Source of the DNA: Kitasatospora sp. SolWspMP-SS2h
Lineage (GTDB): Bacteria > Actinomycetota > Actinomycetes > Streptomycetales > Streptomycetaceae
Length of the DNA: 64,000 nt
Direction of reading: 5' to 3'
Assembly (NCBI RefSeq): GCF_003259315.1
Contig: NZ_QLLT01000003.1
Location: 124,001 to 188,000 of the forward strand
Shown here: one piece after another, positions 8,746 through 16,986 of the stretch
How positions within the stretch are numbered: the first letter of the stretch is position 1
How the letters are laid out: each line of letters begins with the position of its first letter
The notes under the pieces: model-generated
What the model saw: only the letters and a program-made list of their open reading frames with translations
Databases searched by the model: none
What the model was told of the DNA's origin: nothing
Made by a program: the position numbers and the translations under genes

Positions 8746-8935
8746 CGGCGGGGAAAGACGGCATTCACGGAGAAGAGGTCCGGGGGAATTGCCGGGACCA
8801 TCGGAGGGCGATCGGCGGAACGGACCGGCGGGTGTTTCCGCGGCGGCCGTCCCGCCGTCCGCCGGCGCCGGGCGGCCGAATGCGAGGCGGCCGCCGCGCG
8901 CATTCCCTTTCCCCCGCGAGGAACGGACCCCGACC

Positions 8936-9817
8936 GTGACAGTGAAGAGAACCACCGTCAACGCCATCGAATTCGCCTACCTGGAACAGGGCGACGGACC
9001 ACTGGCCCTGCTCATGCACGGCTTCCCGATGTCCCCGGCCACCTACCGCCACCTGATGCCCGCGCTGGCCGCGGCGGGCTACCGCGCCGTCGCCCCGTAC
9101 CTGCGCGGCTTCGCGCCCTCGACCCTGCCGCCGGACGGCTCCTTCGCGATCGCCGACCTGGTGTCCGACATCAACGGCCTGCACGAGGCGCTGGGCGGCG
9201 ACGGCGACGCCGTCCTGGTGGGGCACGACTTCAGCGCCCCCGCGGTGTGGGGCGCGGCGCAGGACGGGGAGCGCTGGTCGCGGGCGGTGGTCTGCGACGT
9301 GCCGCCGCTGCCGGTGTTCGGGCCGATGGTCCTGACGCCCCGGGGCACCGACGCGCTCAGCCACTTCTGGTTCTTCCAGACGGCGGTGGCCGAGCAGGTG
9401 GTCGCGGCGGACGACCTCGGCTACCTCGACTGGATCTACCGGAAGTTCACCGCGGACGGCTTCGACGCCACCGAGGACCTCAAGCACGCCAAGGACGCCC
9501 TGCGCGCGCCGGAGAACCTGGCCGCGGCGCTCGCCCTGTACCGGACGGCCTTCCCGCCCGACCGCTTCGGCACGCCGGAGTGGATCCAGGAGCACGCCGC
9601 CGTCTGGGGCGCCCCGCCGAGCCGGCCGGTGCTCAACCTCTTCGGCTCGGAGGACCCCAGCTTCGTGATCACCGAGGCGGTGCTGGCGGACATCGTCGCG
9701 GGCCTGCCCGCGGGCTCGCACGCCGAGGTGGTCCCGGGCGCGGGCCACCTCGGGCTGGTCGAGCGGCCTGCCGAGGTCAACCGCCTGGTGCTGCGCTTCC
9801 TGGCCGGGGAGCTCTGA
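8936..9817 (+). CDS. Alpha/beta hydrolase (epoxide hydrolase/haloalkane dehalogenase-like)
   Basis: A 293-residue cytoplasmic hydrolase. HGFPMSP is the oxyanion-hole HGxP motif. The nucleophile elbow is VGHDFSAP, with Asp98 in place of Ser, as in epoxide hydrolases and haloalkane dehalogenases. The catalytic His is His271 in GAGHLGLVE, and SEDPSF near residue 240 likely supplies the acid. The start GTG 8936 follows GAGGAA; GTG 8942 is also possible, and longer frames extend only into low-complexity sequence. A perfect terminator hairpin follows. The substrate cannot be told from sequence. Confidence 0.88.
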   Translation: MTVKRTTVNAIEFAYLEQGDGPLALLMHGFPMSPATYRHLMPALAAAGYRAVAPYLRGFAPSTLPPDGSFAIADLVSDINGLHEALGGDGDAVLVGHDFSAPAVWGAAQDGERWSRAVVCDVPPLPVFGPMVLTPRGTDALSHFWFFQTAVAEQVVAADDLGYLDWIYRKFTADGFDATEDLKHAKDALRAPENLAAALALYRTAFPPDRFGTPEWIQEHAAVWGAPPSRPVLNLFGSEDPSFVITEAVLADIVAGLPAGSHAEVVPGAGHLGLVERPAEVNRLVLRFLAGEL

Positions 9818-9834
9818 GCGGCGGCGCACCGCGA

Positions 9835-9877
9835 CGGCCCGGGTGGCCGGCCCGCTGCGGGCCGGCCACCCGGGCCG
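9835..9877. terminator. Perfect 20-bp hairpin after hydrolase gene
   Basis: Arms 9835-9854 and 9858-9877 are exact reverse complements with a 3-base loop (CTG). It begins 17 bases after the stop codon. There is no T-run, as is common for actinomycete terminators. Confidence 0.85.
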
Positions 9878-10009
9878 TCCGGTCCCGGCGGGTGCGCGTC
9901 GGCGTCCGCGCACCGGTGGGCGGGCGGACGGGCGCGCGAGTGCGCGGGCACGCGAGTGCGCGCGAACGCCCGGGGGCGCTCGCGCGTGCTCAGGGGCGGG
10001 CGGGGCCGG

Positions 10010-10711
10010 TCAGGAGCTGAACTTGTCCTGGCCGTTCCACCAGTTCTCGCCGGGCCCCTTGGCGCTCTCGTCGTCGTAGCGGTCGTGGTGCCGCCACCAG
10101 TCCCAGGGGCGGGACAGGCCCTCCTCCTGCCGGCCCAGCAGGGTCATCTCCAGGTAGTTGTAGGTGTTCAGGGTGACCTCGCTGCCGCGGTCGTACACCG
10201 AGTTGGTGTGGAAGACCTCGTCGCCCTCGCGCAGGAAGGAGCTGACGCCGGGCAGTTCGCCCTTCTCGGTGGTCACGTGGAAGTCGTGGTTGAAGTCGCT
10301 GCCGTGGGAGGAGACGAAGGGGAGGTCCCAGCCCATCCGCTGCCGGAACGCCTCGATTTTGGCGATCGGCGCCCGGGCCACCATCACGAACGAGGTGTCG
10401 CGGTTGTGCAGGTGGGCCAGGTGCCCCACCGAGTCGGCCTGCATCGAGCAGCCGGGGCAGCCCTCCTCCCAGGCCGGGTCGAACATGAAGTGACGGACGA
10501 TCAGCTGCCGGCGGCCCTGGAACAGGTCGAGCAGCGTGGGCGAGGCCCCGGGCGCCTCGAAGACGTACTCTTTCTCGATCCGCACCCGGGGCAGCGCGCG
10601 CCGGGACGCCGAGACCGCGTCGCGCAGGCGGGTGAGCTCCTTCTCCTGCTCCAGCAGGTCCTTCCGGGCGGCGAGCCACTCGTCCTTGGTCACGATGGGC
10701 GACAGATCCAC
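10010..10711 (-). CDS. DUF899 family thioredoxin-like protein
   Basis: A 233-residue cytoplasmic protein of the DUF899 family, a thioredoxin-like fold of unknown reaction. Visible features are the N-terminal segment VTKDEWLAARKDLLEQEKE, FMFDPAWEEGCPGCSM in the position of the thioredoxin active site (Cys-Pro-Gly-Cys), and a C-terminal WWRHHDRY stretch. The start GTG 10711 is chosen because GGAGG lies five bases upstream; the frame stays open far upstream, but only as antisense to the next gene. It is convergent to the hydrolase gene and divergent from the flavin monooxygenase. Confidence 0.85.
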   Translation of the reverse strand: MDLSPIVTKDEWLAARKDLLEQEKELTRLRDAVSASRRALPRVRIEKEYVFEAPGASPTLLDLFQGRRQLIVRHFMFDPAWEEGCPGCSMQADSVGHLAHLHNRDTSFVMVARAPIAKIEAFRQRMGWDLPFVSSHGSDFNHDFHVTTEKGELPGVSSFLREGDEVFHTNSVYDRGSEVTLNTYNYLEMTLLGRQEEGLSRPWDWWRHHDRYDDESAKGPGENWWNGQDKFSS

Positions 10712-10954
10712 ACTGGCCTCCAGGTACGGCACCGCCGCCGGGAATCGGCGGGCGGGAACGATGCTGGGACCAAGGTGGCACGCGCGGCGCCCCTTTCCTT
10801 CTCCGCGGTTGCTCAACCGGGAAAGCCCCCCGCCGGGACCAGGCAATTCAGAAGAGGACGCGTCGGCGGGCCCGGTGGAATCGTTCTCCGGTGACCACGT
10901 GAATGGGAATTCCGGTCCGGTCACCCACTCAATCGAACCGTCCAGGAGGAAATG

Positions 10955-12136
10955 ATGTCGTCCACTGGAATACCGACCCGGGAAGAAATCGTCCAACGGG
11001 TCTCCGCGCTGGTGCCGGCCCTCCGGGAGCAGGCGGCCTGGTCGGAGGAGAACCGCCGGCTGAGCGAGGAGACCGTCGCGGCGCTCGACGAGGCCGGCGT
11101 CTTCCGGCTCCGGACGCCGGTGCGCTACGGCGGCTATGAGTGCGACACCAGCACGCTGGTGGAGGTCGCCATGGAGCTGGGCCGGGCCGACGGCGCCATC
11201 GCCTGGACCTCCTCGGTGTTCTGGATCCCGACCTGGATCGCCGGCCTGTTCCCGGACGCCGCCCAGGACGAGGTCTTCACCTCCGCGGCCCCCCGGGTCT
11301 GCGGCACCAACAGCCCCACCGGCACGGCCGTGCCGGCCGAGGGCGGCATCGTGCTCAACGGCTCCTGGAAGTTCGTCAGCGGGGCCTGGCACGCGGGCTG
11401 GCAGGAGATCGCCGCGATCCTGCTCCGCCCGGACGCCGAGCCCGAGCCCGTCATGGCGCTGGTCCCGATGGCCGACCTGAAGATCGTCGACGACTGGCAC
11501 ACCAGCGCGCTGCGCGGCACCGGCAGCGTCACCACGGTGGCGGAGGAGCTGTTCGTCCCGGAGCACCGGATCATCCCGATGGGGGCCGCGATGCGCCCGC
11601 AGGGGCTGTCCCGGGCCAACGCCGACTCCCCGGTCTGGCGGACCCCGGCCTCCCTGGTCGCGGCGGCCTCCGGCGTCGGCGTGGCGGTCGGCCTGGCCAA
11701 GGCGGCCCGGGAGGTGTTCTTCGAGCGGCTGCCCGGCCGGAAGATCACCTACACCGACTACACCGTGCAGGCCGAGGCCCCGATCACCCACCTGCGGGTC
11801 GCCGAGGCGGTCAACAGCATCGACCAGGCGGAGTTCCACGCCCGGCGCGGCGCGGCCACCGTGGACGCCAAGGCCGCAAGCGGCGAGGAGTGGAAGCTGG
11901 AGGAGCGGGCCCAGGTCCGCAATGACCAGGGCGAGGCGACCCGGCTCGCCAAGCACGCCGTCGACCTGCTGGTGAGCATCAGCGGCGGCAGCTCGATCCA
12001 CCTCGACGTGCCGCTCCAGCGGATCGCCCGGGACATCCAGGGCGTCGCCCTGCACGCCCTGATCAACCCGGACACCAACACCGAGCTCTACGGCCGGGCC
12101 CTGTGCGGCCTGGAGCCCAACACGCTGTACATCTGA
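10955..12136 (+). CDS. Acyl-CoA dehydrogenase-fold flavin monooxygenase (group D, HsaA/HpaB-like)
   Basis: A 393-residue enzyme of the acyl-CoA dehydrogenase superfamily. The pattern GGYECDTSTLVEVAMELGRADGA, WKFVSGAWHAGWQ and a C-terminal SGGSSIHLDVPLQR-type helix matches two-component flavin-dependent hydroxylases (HsaA, HpaB, ActVA-ORF5 types) better than true acyl-CoA dehydrogenases. These use reduced flavin from a partner reductase to hydroxylate aromatic or polyketide substrates; no reductase gene is adjacent. AGGAGGA at 10944-10950 gives better spacing to ATG 10955 than to ATG 10952. The SDR gene is convergent, so the two are not one transcript. Confidence 0.82.
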   Translation: MSSTGIPTREEIVQRVSALVPALREQAAWSEENRRLSEETVAALDEAGVFRLRTPVRYGGYECDTSTLVEVAMELGRADGAIAWTSSVFWIPTWIAGLFPDAAQDEVFTSAAPRVCGTNSPTGTAVPAEGGIVLNGSWKFVSGAWHAGWQEIAAILLRPDAEPEPVMALVPMADLKIVDDWHTSALRGTGSVTTVAEELFVPEHRIIPMGAAMRPQGLSRANADSPVWRTPASLVAAASGVGVAVGLAKAAREVFFERLPGRKITYTDYTVQAEAPITHLRVAEAVNSIDQAEFHARRGAATVDAKAASGEEWKLEERAQVRNDQGEATRLAKHAVDLLVSISGGSSIHLDVPLQRIARDIQGVALHALINPDTNTELYGRALCGLEPNTLYI

Positions 12137-12161
12137 GGACGTCCGGGCGGCCGGATCACGG

Positions 12162-12206
12162 ACGGCGGGCCCGTCGCTCCCCCACCGGGGGCGGCGGGCC
12201 CGCCGT
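12162..12206. terminator. Bidirectional terminator between convergent genes
   Basis: The 12-bp arms ACGGCGGGCCCG (12162-12173) and CGGGCCCGCCGT (12195-12206) enclose an inner CCCCC/GGGGG hairpin. It lies in the 87-bp gap between the convergent monooxygenase and SDR genes. Confidence 0.75.
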
Positions 12207-12223
12207 GCGCGGTCCGGCCGCCG

Positions 12224-13024
12224 TCAGCGGCCGACCATGCCGCCGGTCAGGTCGACCGTGGTGCCCGTGGAGACGGGGGCCAGGTCCGAGGCCAGGAACG
12301 CCGCCATGTTCCCGACGTCCGCCAGCGCGGGCCAGCGGCCCAGCAGGTTGCGGGCGGCGGAGCGCTCCTGCCAGCCCGCCTGCCGGGCCGGCAGCTCGGG
12401 CAGGCCGGTCGCCATCGTGCTCTCCATGCTGCGGGCCGCCTCCGGCGATCCGGCGGAGTGCAGGCAGAGCACCCGTACGCCCTGCGGCCCGAGTTCGGCC
12501 GCGAGGGTGCGGGCGAATCCCTCGACCGCCGCCCAGGCCGGGCCGAACCCGGCGGTGTAGGGGTAGGGGACGCGCGCGGGCGCGGCGGTCATCATCATGA
12601 TCGCGCCCCGTCCGCGCGGCACCATCCGGGCCGCCGCCGCGTTGGCGGTGACGAACTGCGCCTTGGTGAAGTCGATGAGCGGCAGCGCGAAGTCCTCGAA
12701 GGACAGCTCGCCGAGGGCCGCGCCCTGGGCGCCGCCGGGCCGCCGGGTGGAGGTCGCGCAGAACGAGACGTCGAGGCCGCCGGTCCGCTCGACCACGGAG
12801 TCCAGGAAGCCCTCGACCGCGTCCCGGTCGAGCGCGTCGACCTGCGCGGTGACCAGCGAGCCGCCCTCGGACTCCACGTCGTGGGCCAGTTGCTTGAGCC
12901 CGGCCTCGCCCCGGCCCGCGACGAACACCCGGGCGCCTTCCCGGGCGAAGGCCCGGGCCACCGCGCCGCCGACCGCCCCGGCGCCGTAGACGACCGCCGT
13001 CCGGTCCGTCAGCAGACTCTCCAT
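12224..13024 (-). CDS. Short-chain dehydrogenase/reductase-fold protein lacking the Tyr-Lys pair
   Basis: A 266-residue Rossmann protein. The cofactor loop GAGAVGGAVARAFAREG is intact near residue 14 and LTGGMVGR ends the protein as in classical SDRs. At the expected Tyr-x3-Lys position, however, the sequence is FGPAW, with Phe160 and Trp164 in place of Tyr and Lys, and the preceding Ser region reads MMMTAAPAR. It may therefore be a pseudoenzyme or use different chemistry. The start ATG 13024 follows GGGGAGA. It stands alone between a convergent monooxygenase gene and an intergenic region. Confidence 0.8.
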   Translation of the reverse strand: MESLLTDRTAVVYGAGAVGGAVARAFAREGARVFVAGRGEAGLKQLAHDVESEGGSLVTAQVDALDRDAVEGFLDSVVERTGGLDVSFCATSTRRPGGAQGAALGELSFEDFALPLIDFTKAQFVTANAAAARMVPRGRGAIMMMTAAPARVPYPYTAGFGPAWAAVEGFARTLAAELGPQGVRVLCLHSAGSPEAARSMESTMATGLPELPARQAGWQERSAARNLLGRWPALADVGNMAAFLASDLAPVSTGTTVDLTGGMVGR

Positions 13025-13330
13025 CAGGTCTCCCCTTCCCCTGCGGCGGGACCGGACAGCACCGACCCGCGAAACTCCGGCACCGCCCGGTGGACGGGCA
13101 CACCCGGTCCACGCTAGGCACCCCCCGGGCCGTCCGTGCCCCGAGCCGGCCCCGCTCCCGGATGTCACCGCAGGTCGGAAGGGGTGCCGGCCCGCCCGCC
13201 CGAAGGGGTGGGCACCGGCCCGCCGCGCTGACGCACGCCCGTTCGCCCCGGTCGGCCGCCCGCGCGCCGGGAGCCGGATCGCGGAGGTTCGTCGGAGATT
13301 CGTCGGAGGTTCGGGCGAAACCCCTTGCGC

Positions 13331-13354
13331 AATGGTCAAGAAACGTTGACCATT
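13331..13354. promoter_or_regulatory. Operator candidate upstream of the ArsR-like gene
   Basis: AATGGTCAA (13331-13339) and TTGACCATT (13346-13354) form a perfect 9-bp inverted repeat with a 6-bp spacer. It ends six bases before the chosen start codon, so a bound repressor would block the promoter or the start. It is markedly AT-richer than its surroundings. Confidence 0.8.
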
Positions 13355-13360
13355 ACTTCC

Positions 13361-13951
13361 GTGCCCACCGACGACGATCTTCCCGAGACGTTCCACGTCA
13401 CGACGGACGAGCAACTGCGCGCCGTCTCCAACCTCACCCGCCACCGGATCATGGCCGTGCTCCGCTTCGAACCCGCCACCATCACCCAGATCGCCGAGCG
13501 GGTCGGCCTCGCCAAGGGGAGCTCCAGCTACCACGTGCGGCTGCTCGAACGGGCCGGCCTGGTGAAGGTGGTGCGGACCAGGAAGGTCCGGGGCGTCACC
13601 GAGCGGTACTACGCCATGGCCGCCCGGGGGATCGTGCTGCCCGACCCGGGCGAGGGCGGGCCGGACGTGCTGATGCGCCACGCGGTGGCCGACCTGGAGT
13701 CCTCGCCCGCGGACGGCGAACGGTACGTGCGGATGGCGCACCTGCGGCTCACCGAACGGCAGTTCGCCGAACTCGGCGCCCGGCTGGAAGCGTTGGCGGA
13801 CGAGTACCGCGCCCTCTCCGACCCCGCACTGCCGGACGCCTCGCTGGTCCTCGCCCTGTTCCACCCCGCGCCGCGCGCCGGGGCGGGGGCCGAGGCAGGG
13901 GTAGAGGCCGGAGCCGAGTCCGAGTCCGAGTCCGGGGAGGGCTCCGCATGA
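13361..13951 (+). CDS. ArsR-like winged-helix transcriptional regulator
   Basis: A 196-residue regulator. The wHTH at about residues 20-80 includes LTRHRIMAVLRFEPATITQI and the recognition helix AKGSSSYHVRLLERAGLV, followed by a wing (VRTRKVRGVTERYY). The C-terminal ~35 residues are an Ala/Gly/Glu/Ser low-complexity tail coded by a short-period repeat. GTG 13361 is chosen because it lies just after a perfect palindrome that is more likely an operator than coding sequence; TTG 13325 or 13346 would put it inside the gene. Its stop overlaps the next ATG (ATGA), so it is coupled to the MFS exporter it probably regulates. Confidence 0.85.
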   Translation: MPTDDDLPETFHVTTDEQLRAVSNLTRHRIMAVLRFEPATITQIAERVGLAKGSSSYHVRLLERAGLVKVVRTRKVRGVTERYYAMAARGIVLPDPGEGGPDVLMRHAVADLESSPADGERYVRMAHLRLTERQFAELGARLEALADEYRALSDPALPDASLVLALFHPAPRAGAGAEAGVEAGAESESESGEGSA

Positions 13952-15273
13952 CCACCGACGCAAGGAAGTTGCCGCCCGGGTTCGGCCGGCTGTGGACCGC
14001 GCAGACCGTCTCCTCGCTCGGCGACGGGGTGATGCACGCCGCGCTGCCGCTGCTCGCCCTGACCCTGACCCGGGACCCGCTGGCGCTCGCCGTCGTCACG
14101 GCCGCCGGGACGCTGCCCTGGCTGCTGCTCGGCGTGCTCGGCGGCGCGCTGGTGGACCGCTGGGACCGCCGGCGCACCATGGGGATCGCGGACGCCGCCC
14201 GCGCGGCGCTGCTCGCGGTGGCCGCGGCGGCGGCCGCGCTCGGCCTGCTGAGCGTTCCGCTGCTCGCCGCCGTCGCCTTCCTGCTCGGCGTCGGCGGGCT
14301 GTTCTTCGACACCGCCGCCACCGCCTACCTGCCGGAGCTGCTCCGGCGCGACCCCGCGCTCCTGGAGCGGGCCAACTCCCGGCTGCGCGGCGCCCAGACC
14401 GCCATGTCCGGCTTCGCCGGGCCGCCCGCGGGCAGCGCGCTGCTCGCCCTCGGGCGGGCGGTGCCGCTGCTGGCCGACGCGGTGTCGTTCCTGCTCTCCG
14501 CGCTGCTCGTGCGCACCCTGCCCGCCGGGCCCCGGCCGGTGCCGGCGGCCCGCGAGTCGCTGCTCCGGCAGGCCCGGGCCGGCGCCTCGTACGTCTTCCG
14601 GGACCGGGTGCTGCTCGGGCTGGCGCTCCGCCCGGCGGTCGGGAACGTCGCCTTCCTCGCGGTGGAGACCGTCCTGGCCCTCTTCGCGCACGACCGCCTG
14701 GGCGTCGGCACCTCCGGCTTCGGCCTGCTGCTCACCGCGGAGGCCGTCGGCGGCCTGCTCGGCTCGGCCGTCGCCTCCTTCCTGGGGCGGCGGCTCGGCA
14801 CCGGCACCGCGCTGACCTGCACCGCCGGGCTGGAAGGTCTCGCCGTCCTGGGCCTGGCCGCCGCGCCGAACCCGTACGCGGCCGGGCTGGCCCTCGCCCT
14901 CTGCGGTGCCGGGATGGGCGCCACGATGGTGCTCGCGCCCTCCCTCCGGCAGGCGATCGTGCCGCCCCACCTGATGGGCCGGGTCGCCTCCACCTCCCGG
15001 ATGCTGGCCATGTGCGCCGCGCCGCTGGGCGCCTTCCTGGGCGGCTGGCTGGCCGCCTCCCACGACGTCCGCACCCCGCTGTACGCCGCCGCGTTCCTGC
15101 TGCTCACCATGACGGCCGTCACCGCCTCGATGACCGGCAACCGCCGGATCGAGGCGGCCCTGCGCGCCGCCGCCCCGGCCGCCGGGGGCCACGGGCCGGA
15201 GCAGCCCGGACCCGCCCCGGTCGAGGGCGGGTCCGAGCCGGAGCCGACGCTCACCGCGGGCGGCGGTCGCTGA
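13948..15273 (+). CDS. MFS transporter (EntS/macrolide-efflux-like)
   Basis: A 441-residue membrane exporter. LPPGFGRLWTAQTVSSLGDG is the typical N-terminus of the MFS_3/enterobactin exporter-macrolide efflux group, and ALVDRWDRRR is the motif-A loop after TM2. About 12 hydrophobic helices can be counted. The C-terminus ends in a ~40-residue Pro/Gly/Glu tail. The ATG at 13948 overlaps the regulator stop by four bases, so both are made from one message. The exported compound is unknown. Confidence 0.88.
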   Translation: MTTDARKLPPGFGRLWTAQTVSSLGDGVMHAALPLLALTLTRDPLALAVVTAAGTLPWLLLGVLGGALVDRWDRRRTMGIADAARAALLAVAAAAAALGLLSVPLLAAVAFLLGVGGLFFDTAATAYLPELLRRDPALLERANSRLRGAQTAMSGFAGPPAGSALLALGRAVPLLADAVSFLLSALLVRTLPAGPRPVPAARESLLRQARAGASYVFRDRVLLGLALRPAVGNVAFLAVETVLALFAHDRLGVGTSGFGLLLTAEAVGGLLGSAVASFLGRRLGTGTALTCTAGLEGLAVLGLAAAPNPYAAGLALALCGAGMGATMVLAPSLRQAIVPPHLMGRVASTSRMLAMCAAPLGAFLGGWLAASHDVRTPLYAAAFLLLTMTAVTASMTGNRRIEAALRAAAPAAGGHGPEQPGPAPVEGGSEPEPTLTAGGGR

Positions 15274-15300
15274 GGCGCCGGAGCCGCCGGGCGGCCGGGG

Positions 15301-16089
15301 TCAGTGGGCGACCGGGACCAGGGCGCGGTCCTCCGGGGGCCGGGGGCGTCGGGCCGGGCCCCCGGTGGTGGTGGCGGGGGCCCGGATGAAGGTGAAGGCG
15401 AGCAGGAACATCAGGGTGGCGGCGAGGGAGTCCAGCCAGTAGTGGTTGGCCGTTCCGACGATCACGGTGAGGGTGACCAGGGGGTGCAGCAGCCAGAGCC
15501 AGCGCCAGCGCGAGCGGGTGGCCGCGATCAGGCCGACGGCCACCATCAGGGCCCAGCCGAAGTGCAGGGAGGGCATCGCGGCGAACTGGTTGGAGAGGTG
15601 GTCGGCGGTGGGCGGGCCGTAGACCGCGGGCCCGTAGAGCCGGCCGGTGTCCTCCAGCCCGGTGGAGGCGAGCATCCGGGGCGGGGCCAGCGGGAAGGCG
15701 AAGGGCAGGATCAGGGCGGCCGAGGTGACGGCGGCCAGCACCCGGCGGGCCCAGACGTAGTGGGCGGGGCGGCGGAGGTAGAGCCAGACCAGGAACAGCC
15801 CGGTCGCGGGGAAGTGGACGGTCGCGTAGTAGACGTTCGCCAGGTGCACCACCGTCTCGTCGCGCAGCAGCAGGTCCTGCACGGCGCCCTCGCCGGGGAG
15901 GTGGACGGTGCGCTCCAGGCCCCAGACCCGGTCGGCGTTGTGGAAGGCGGCGGCGGTGTGGCCGATGGCCAGTCGGCGGCCGAGTTTGTAGACCGTGAAG
16001 AGCCCGAGGACGAGCAGGAGTTCCCGGAGCACCGGGGGCCGGGGTATGTCTCCCGCCGGGGCCCCGGCGGAGTCCGTCGCGGTGCGCAA
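15301..16089 (-). CDS. PAP2-family phosphatase/inositolphosphotransferase-like membrane protein
   Basis: A 262-residue integral membrane enzyme with about six helices. The PAP2 catalytic motifs are AMPSLHFGWAL (the PSxH element) and ANHYWLDSLA (the His-x3-Asp element). The arrangement, with a long N-terminal helix region and GPPTAD before the PSLH motif, resembles the AUR1/inositolphosphotransferase-type subgroup, which moves phospho-head groups on lipids. I choose TTG 16089, with AAGGGGGAG just upstream; the frame is open further but crosses the operator array. Divergent from a TetR-type gene across that array, so it is probably the repressed target. Confidence 0.82.
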   Translation of the reverse strand: MRTATDSAGAPAGDIPRPPVLRELLLVLGLFTVYKLGRRLAIGHTAAAFHNADRVWGLERTVHLPGEGAVQDLLLRDETVVHLANVYYATVHFPATGLFLVWLYLRRPAHYVWARRVLAAVTSAALILPFAFPLAPPRMLASTGLEDTGRLYGPAVYGPPTADHLSNQFAAMPSLHFGWALMVAVGLIAATRSRWRWLWLLHPLVTLTVIVGTANHYWLDSLAATLMFLLAFTFIRAPATTTGGPARRPRPPEDRALVPVAH

Positions 16090-16139
16090 CCGCTCCCCCT
16101 TACTGGCGGGCGGCCCGGTCTCCCGGGTCCCGCGTGCGA

Positions 16140-16181
16140 GTGCCGATACGCTGACGTATCGATACAGTCGCGTATCGATAC
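16140..16181. promoter_or_regulatory. Three-site palindromic operator array
   Basis: GTATCGATAC, itself a perfect palindrome, occurs at 16156-16165 and 16172-16181. An 8/10 match (GTGCCGATAC) is at 16140-16149. Centres are exactly 16 bp apart with 6-bp spacers. The array lies between the divergent PAP2 and TetR genes and is the likely TetR binding region. Confidence 0.85.
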
Positions 16182-16286
16182 GTTGGTGGAGTGTACATAC
16201 GACCGTTGCCGCCCCGACACCCCGGGGACGGCGGCACGACACCGCGCCCCGGGCGGGGCGGGCGGAAGGTGCGGGAGGTGAAGGGC

Positions 16287-16886
16287 GTGCGGGACGAGGA
16301 GCCGGTCTGCGGCTCGACCCGGTCGAAGATCACGTCCGAGCGGGAGCGGGAGTTCTTCGAGGCGGTGCTCGACGAGATCCGCACCGGCGGCTACGAGGCC
16401 GTCACCATGGAGGGCGTGGCCGCCCGCACCCGGTGCGGCAAGTCGACGCTCTACCGGCGCTGGCGGACCAAGGCGCGGTTCGTCGCGGCGGCCCTGCGGG
16501 CCCGGCGGGAACCGCGGTGCGCGGGCATCGACACCGGTTCGCTGGCCGGCGACCTGCGCCGGGTGGCCGCGGCCACCGGGACCTGGTCCGACCGGGACAC
16601 CGCCCTGCTCCAGGCCCTCGGCTACGCGGTGATGACCGACAGCGACCTCCGGGACGCGGTGCGGGAGACGGTGATCGCCCCCGAGGTCGCGGCGCTGGAG
16701 GAGATCCTGCGGCGCGGCGTGGCCCGCGGCGAGGTGCCGGCCGACCACCCGGCCCTCGCGTTCGTACCGGACATGATCTTCGGCGCGACCCGGATCAGGC
16801 CGCTCCTCTCCGGCCGCCCCGCCGACGCGGACTACCTGCGGCGGTACGTGGAGTCAGCCGTCCTGCCCGCGCTCGGCCTGTCCTGA
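16287..16886 (+). CDS. TetR/AcrR-family transcriptional regulator
   Basis: A 199-residue repressor. The HTH lies around residues 20-58 and includes GYEAVTMEGVAARTRCGKSTLYRRW followed by TKARFV. The C-terminal domain resembles the TetR_C_11-type ligand domain (LGYAVMTDSDLRDAVRETVI). GTG 16287 has GGAGG eight bases upstream; an upstream ATG at 16191 would add a Pro/Arg-rich stretch unlike a TetR N-terminus. It is divergent from the PAP2 gene with three evenly spaced palindromes between, so cooperative repression of both genes is likely. Confidence 0.87.
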   Translation: MRDEEPVCGSTRSKITSEREREFFEAVLDEIRTGGYEAVTMEGVAARTRCGKSTLYRRWRTKARFVAAALRARREPRCAGIDTGSLAGDLRRVAAATGTWSDRDTALLQALGYAVMTDSDLRDAVRETVIAPEVAALEEILRRGVARGEVPADHPALAFVPDMIFGATRIRPLLSGRPADADYLRRYVESAVLPALGLS

Positions 16887-16924
16887 CCCGGAGCGGCGCG
16901 GGGCGGACACGGAGCGGACACGGA

Positions 16925-16972
16925 GCACCCCGGCCCGTCCCGGCGCGTGGTCGCCGGGACGGACCGGGGTGC
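16925..16972. terminator. 21-bp bidirectional terminator hairpin
   Basis: Arms 16925-16945 and 16952-16972 pair over 21 bases with one mismatch and a 6-base loop. It lies between the convergent tetR and fasciclin genes, so it can serve both. Confidence 0.85.
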
Positions 16973-16986
16973 GGTCCGGTGGTGGG

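Noticed and set aside
10712..12055. Long N-terminal extension of the DUF899 frame
   Set aside because: It is antisense to the flavin monooxygenase. GTG 10711 has GGAGG at proper spacing and begins the conserved protein.
10955..13024. A polyketide tailoring cluster suggested by the group-D monooxygenase and SDR
   Set aside because: The two genes are convergent, and no ketosynthase, carrier protein or flavin reductase gene is present nearby.
16140..16181. Regularly spaced repeats considered as a CRISPR remnant
   Set aside because: Units are 10-bp palindromes with 6-bp spacers in a divergent promoter, far too short for CRISPR and typical of an operator.
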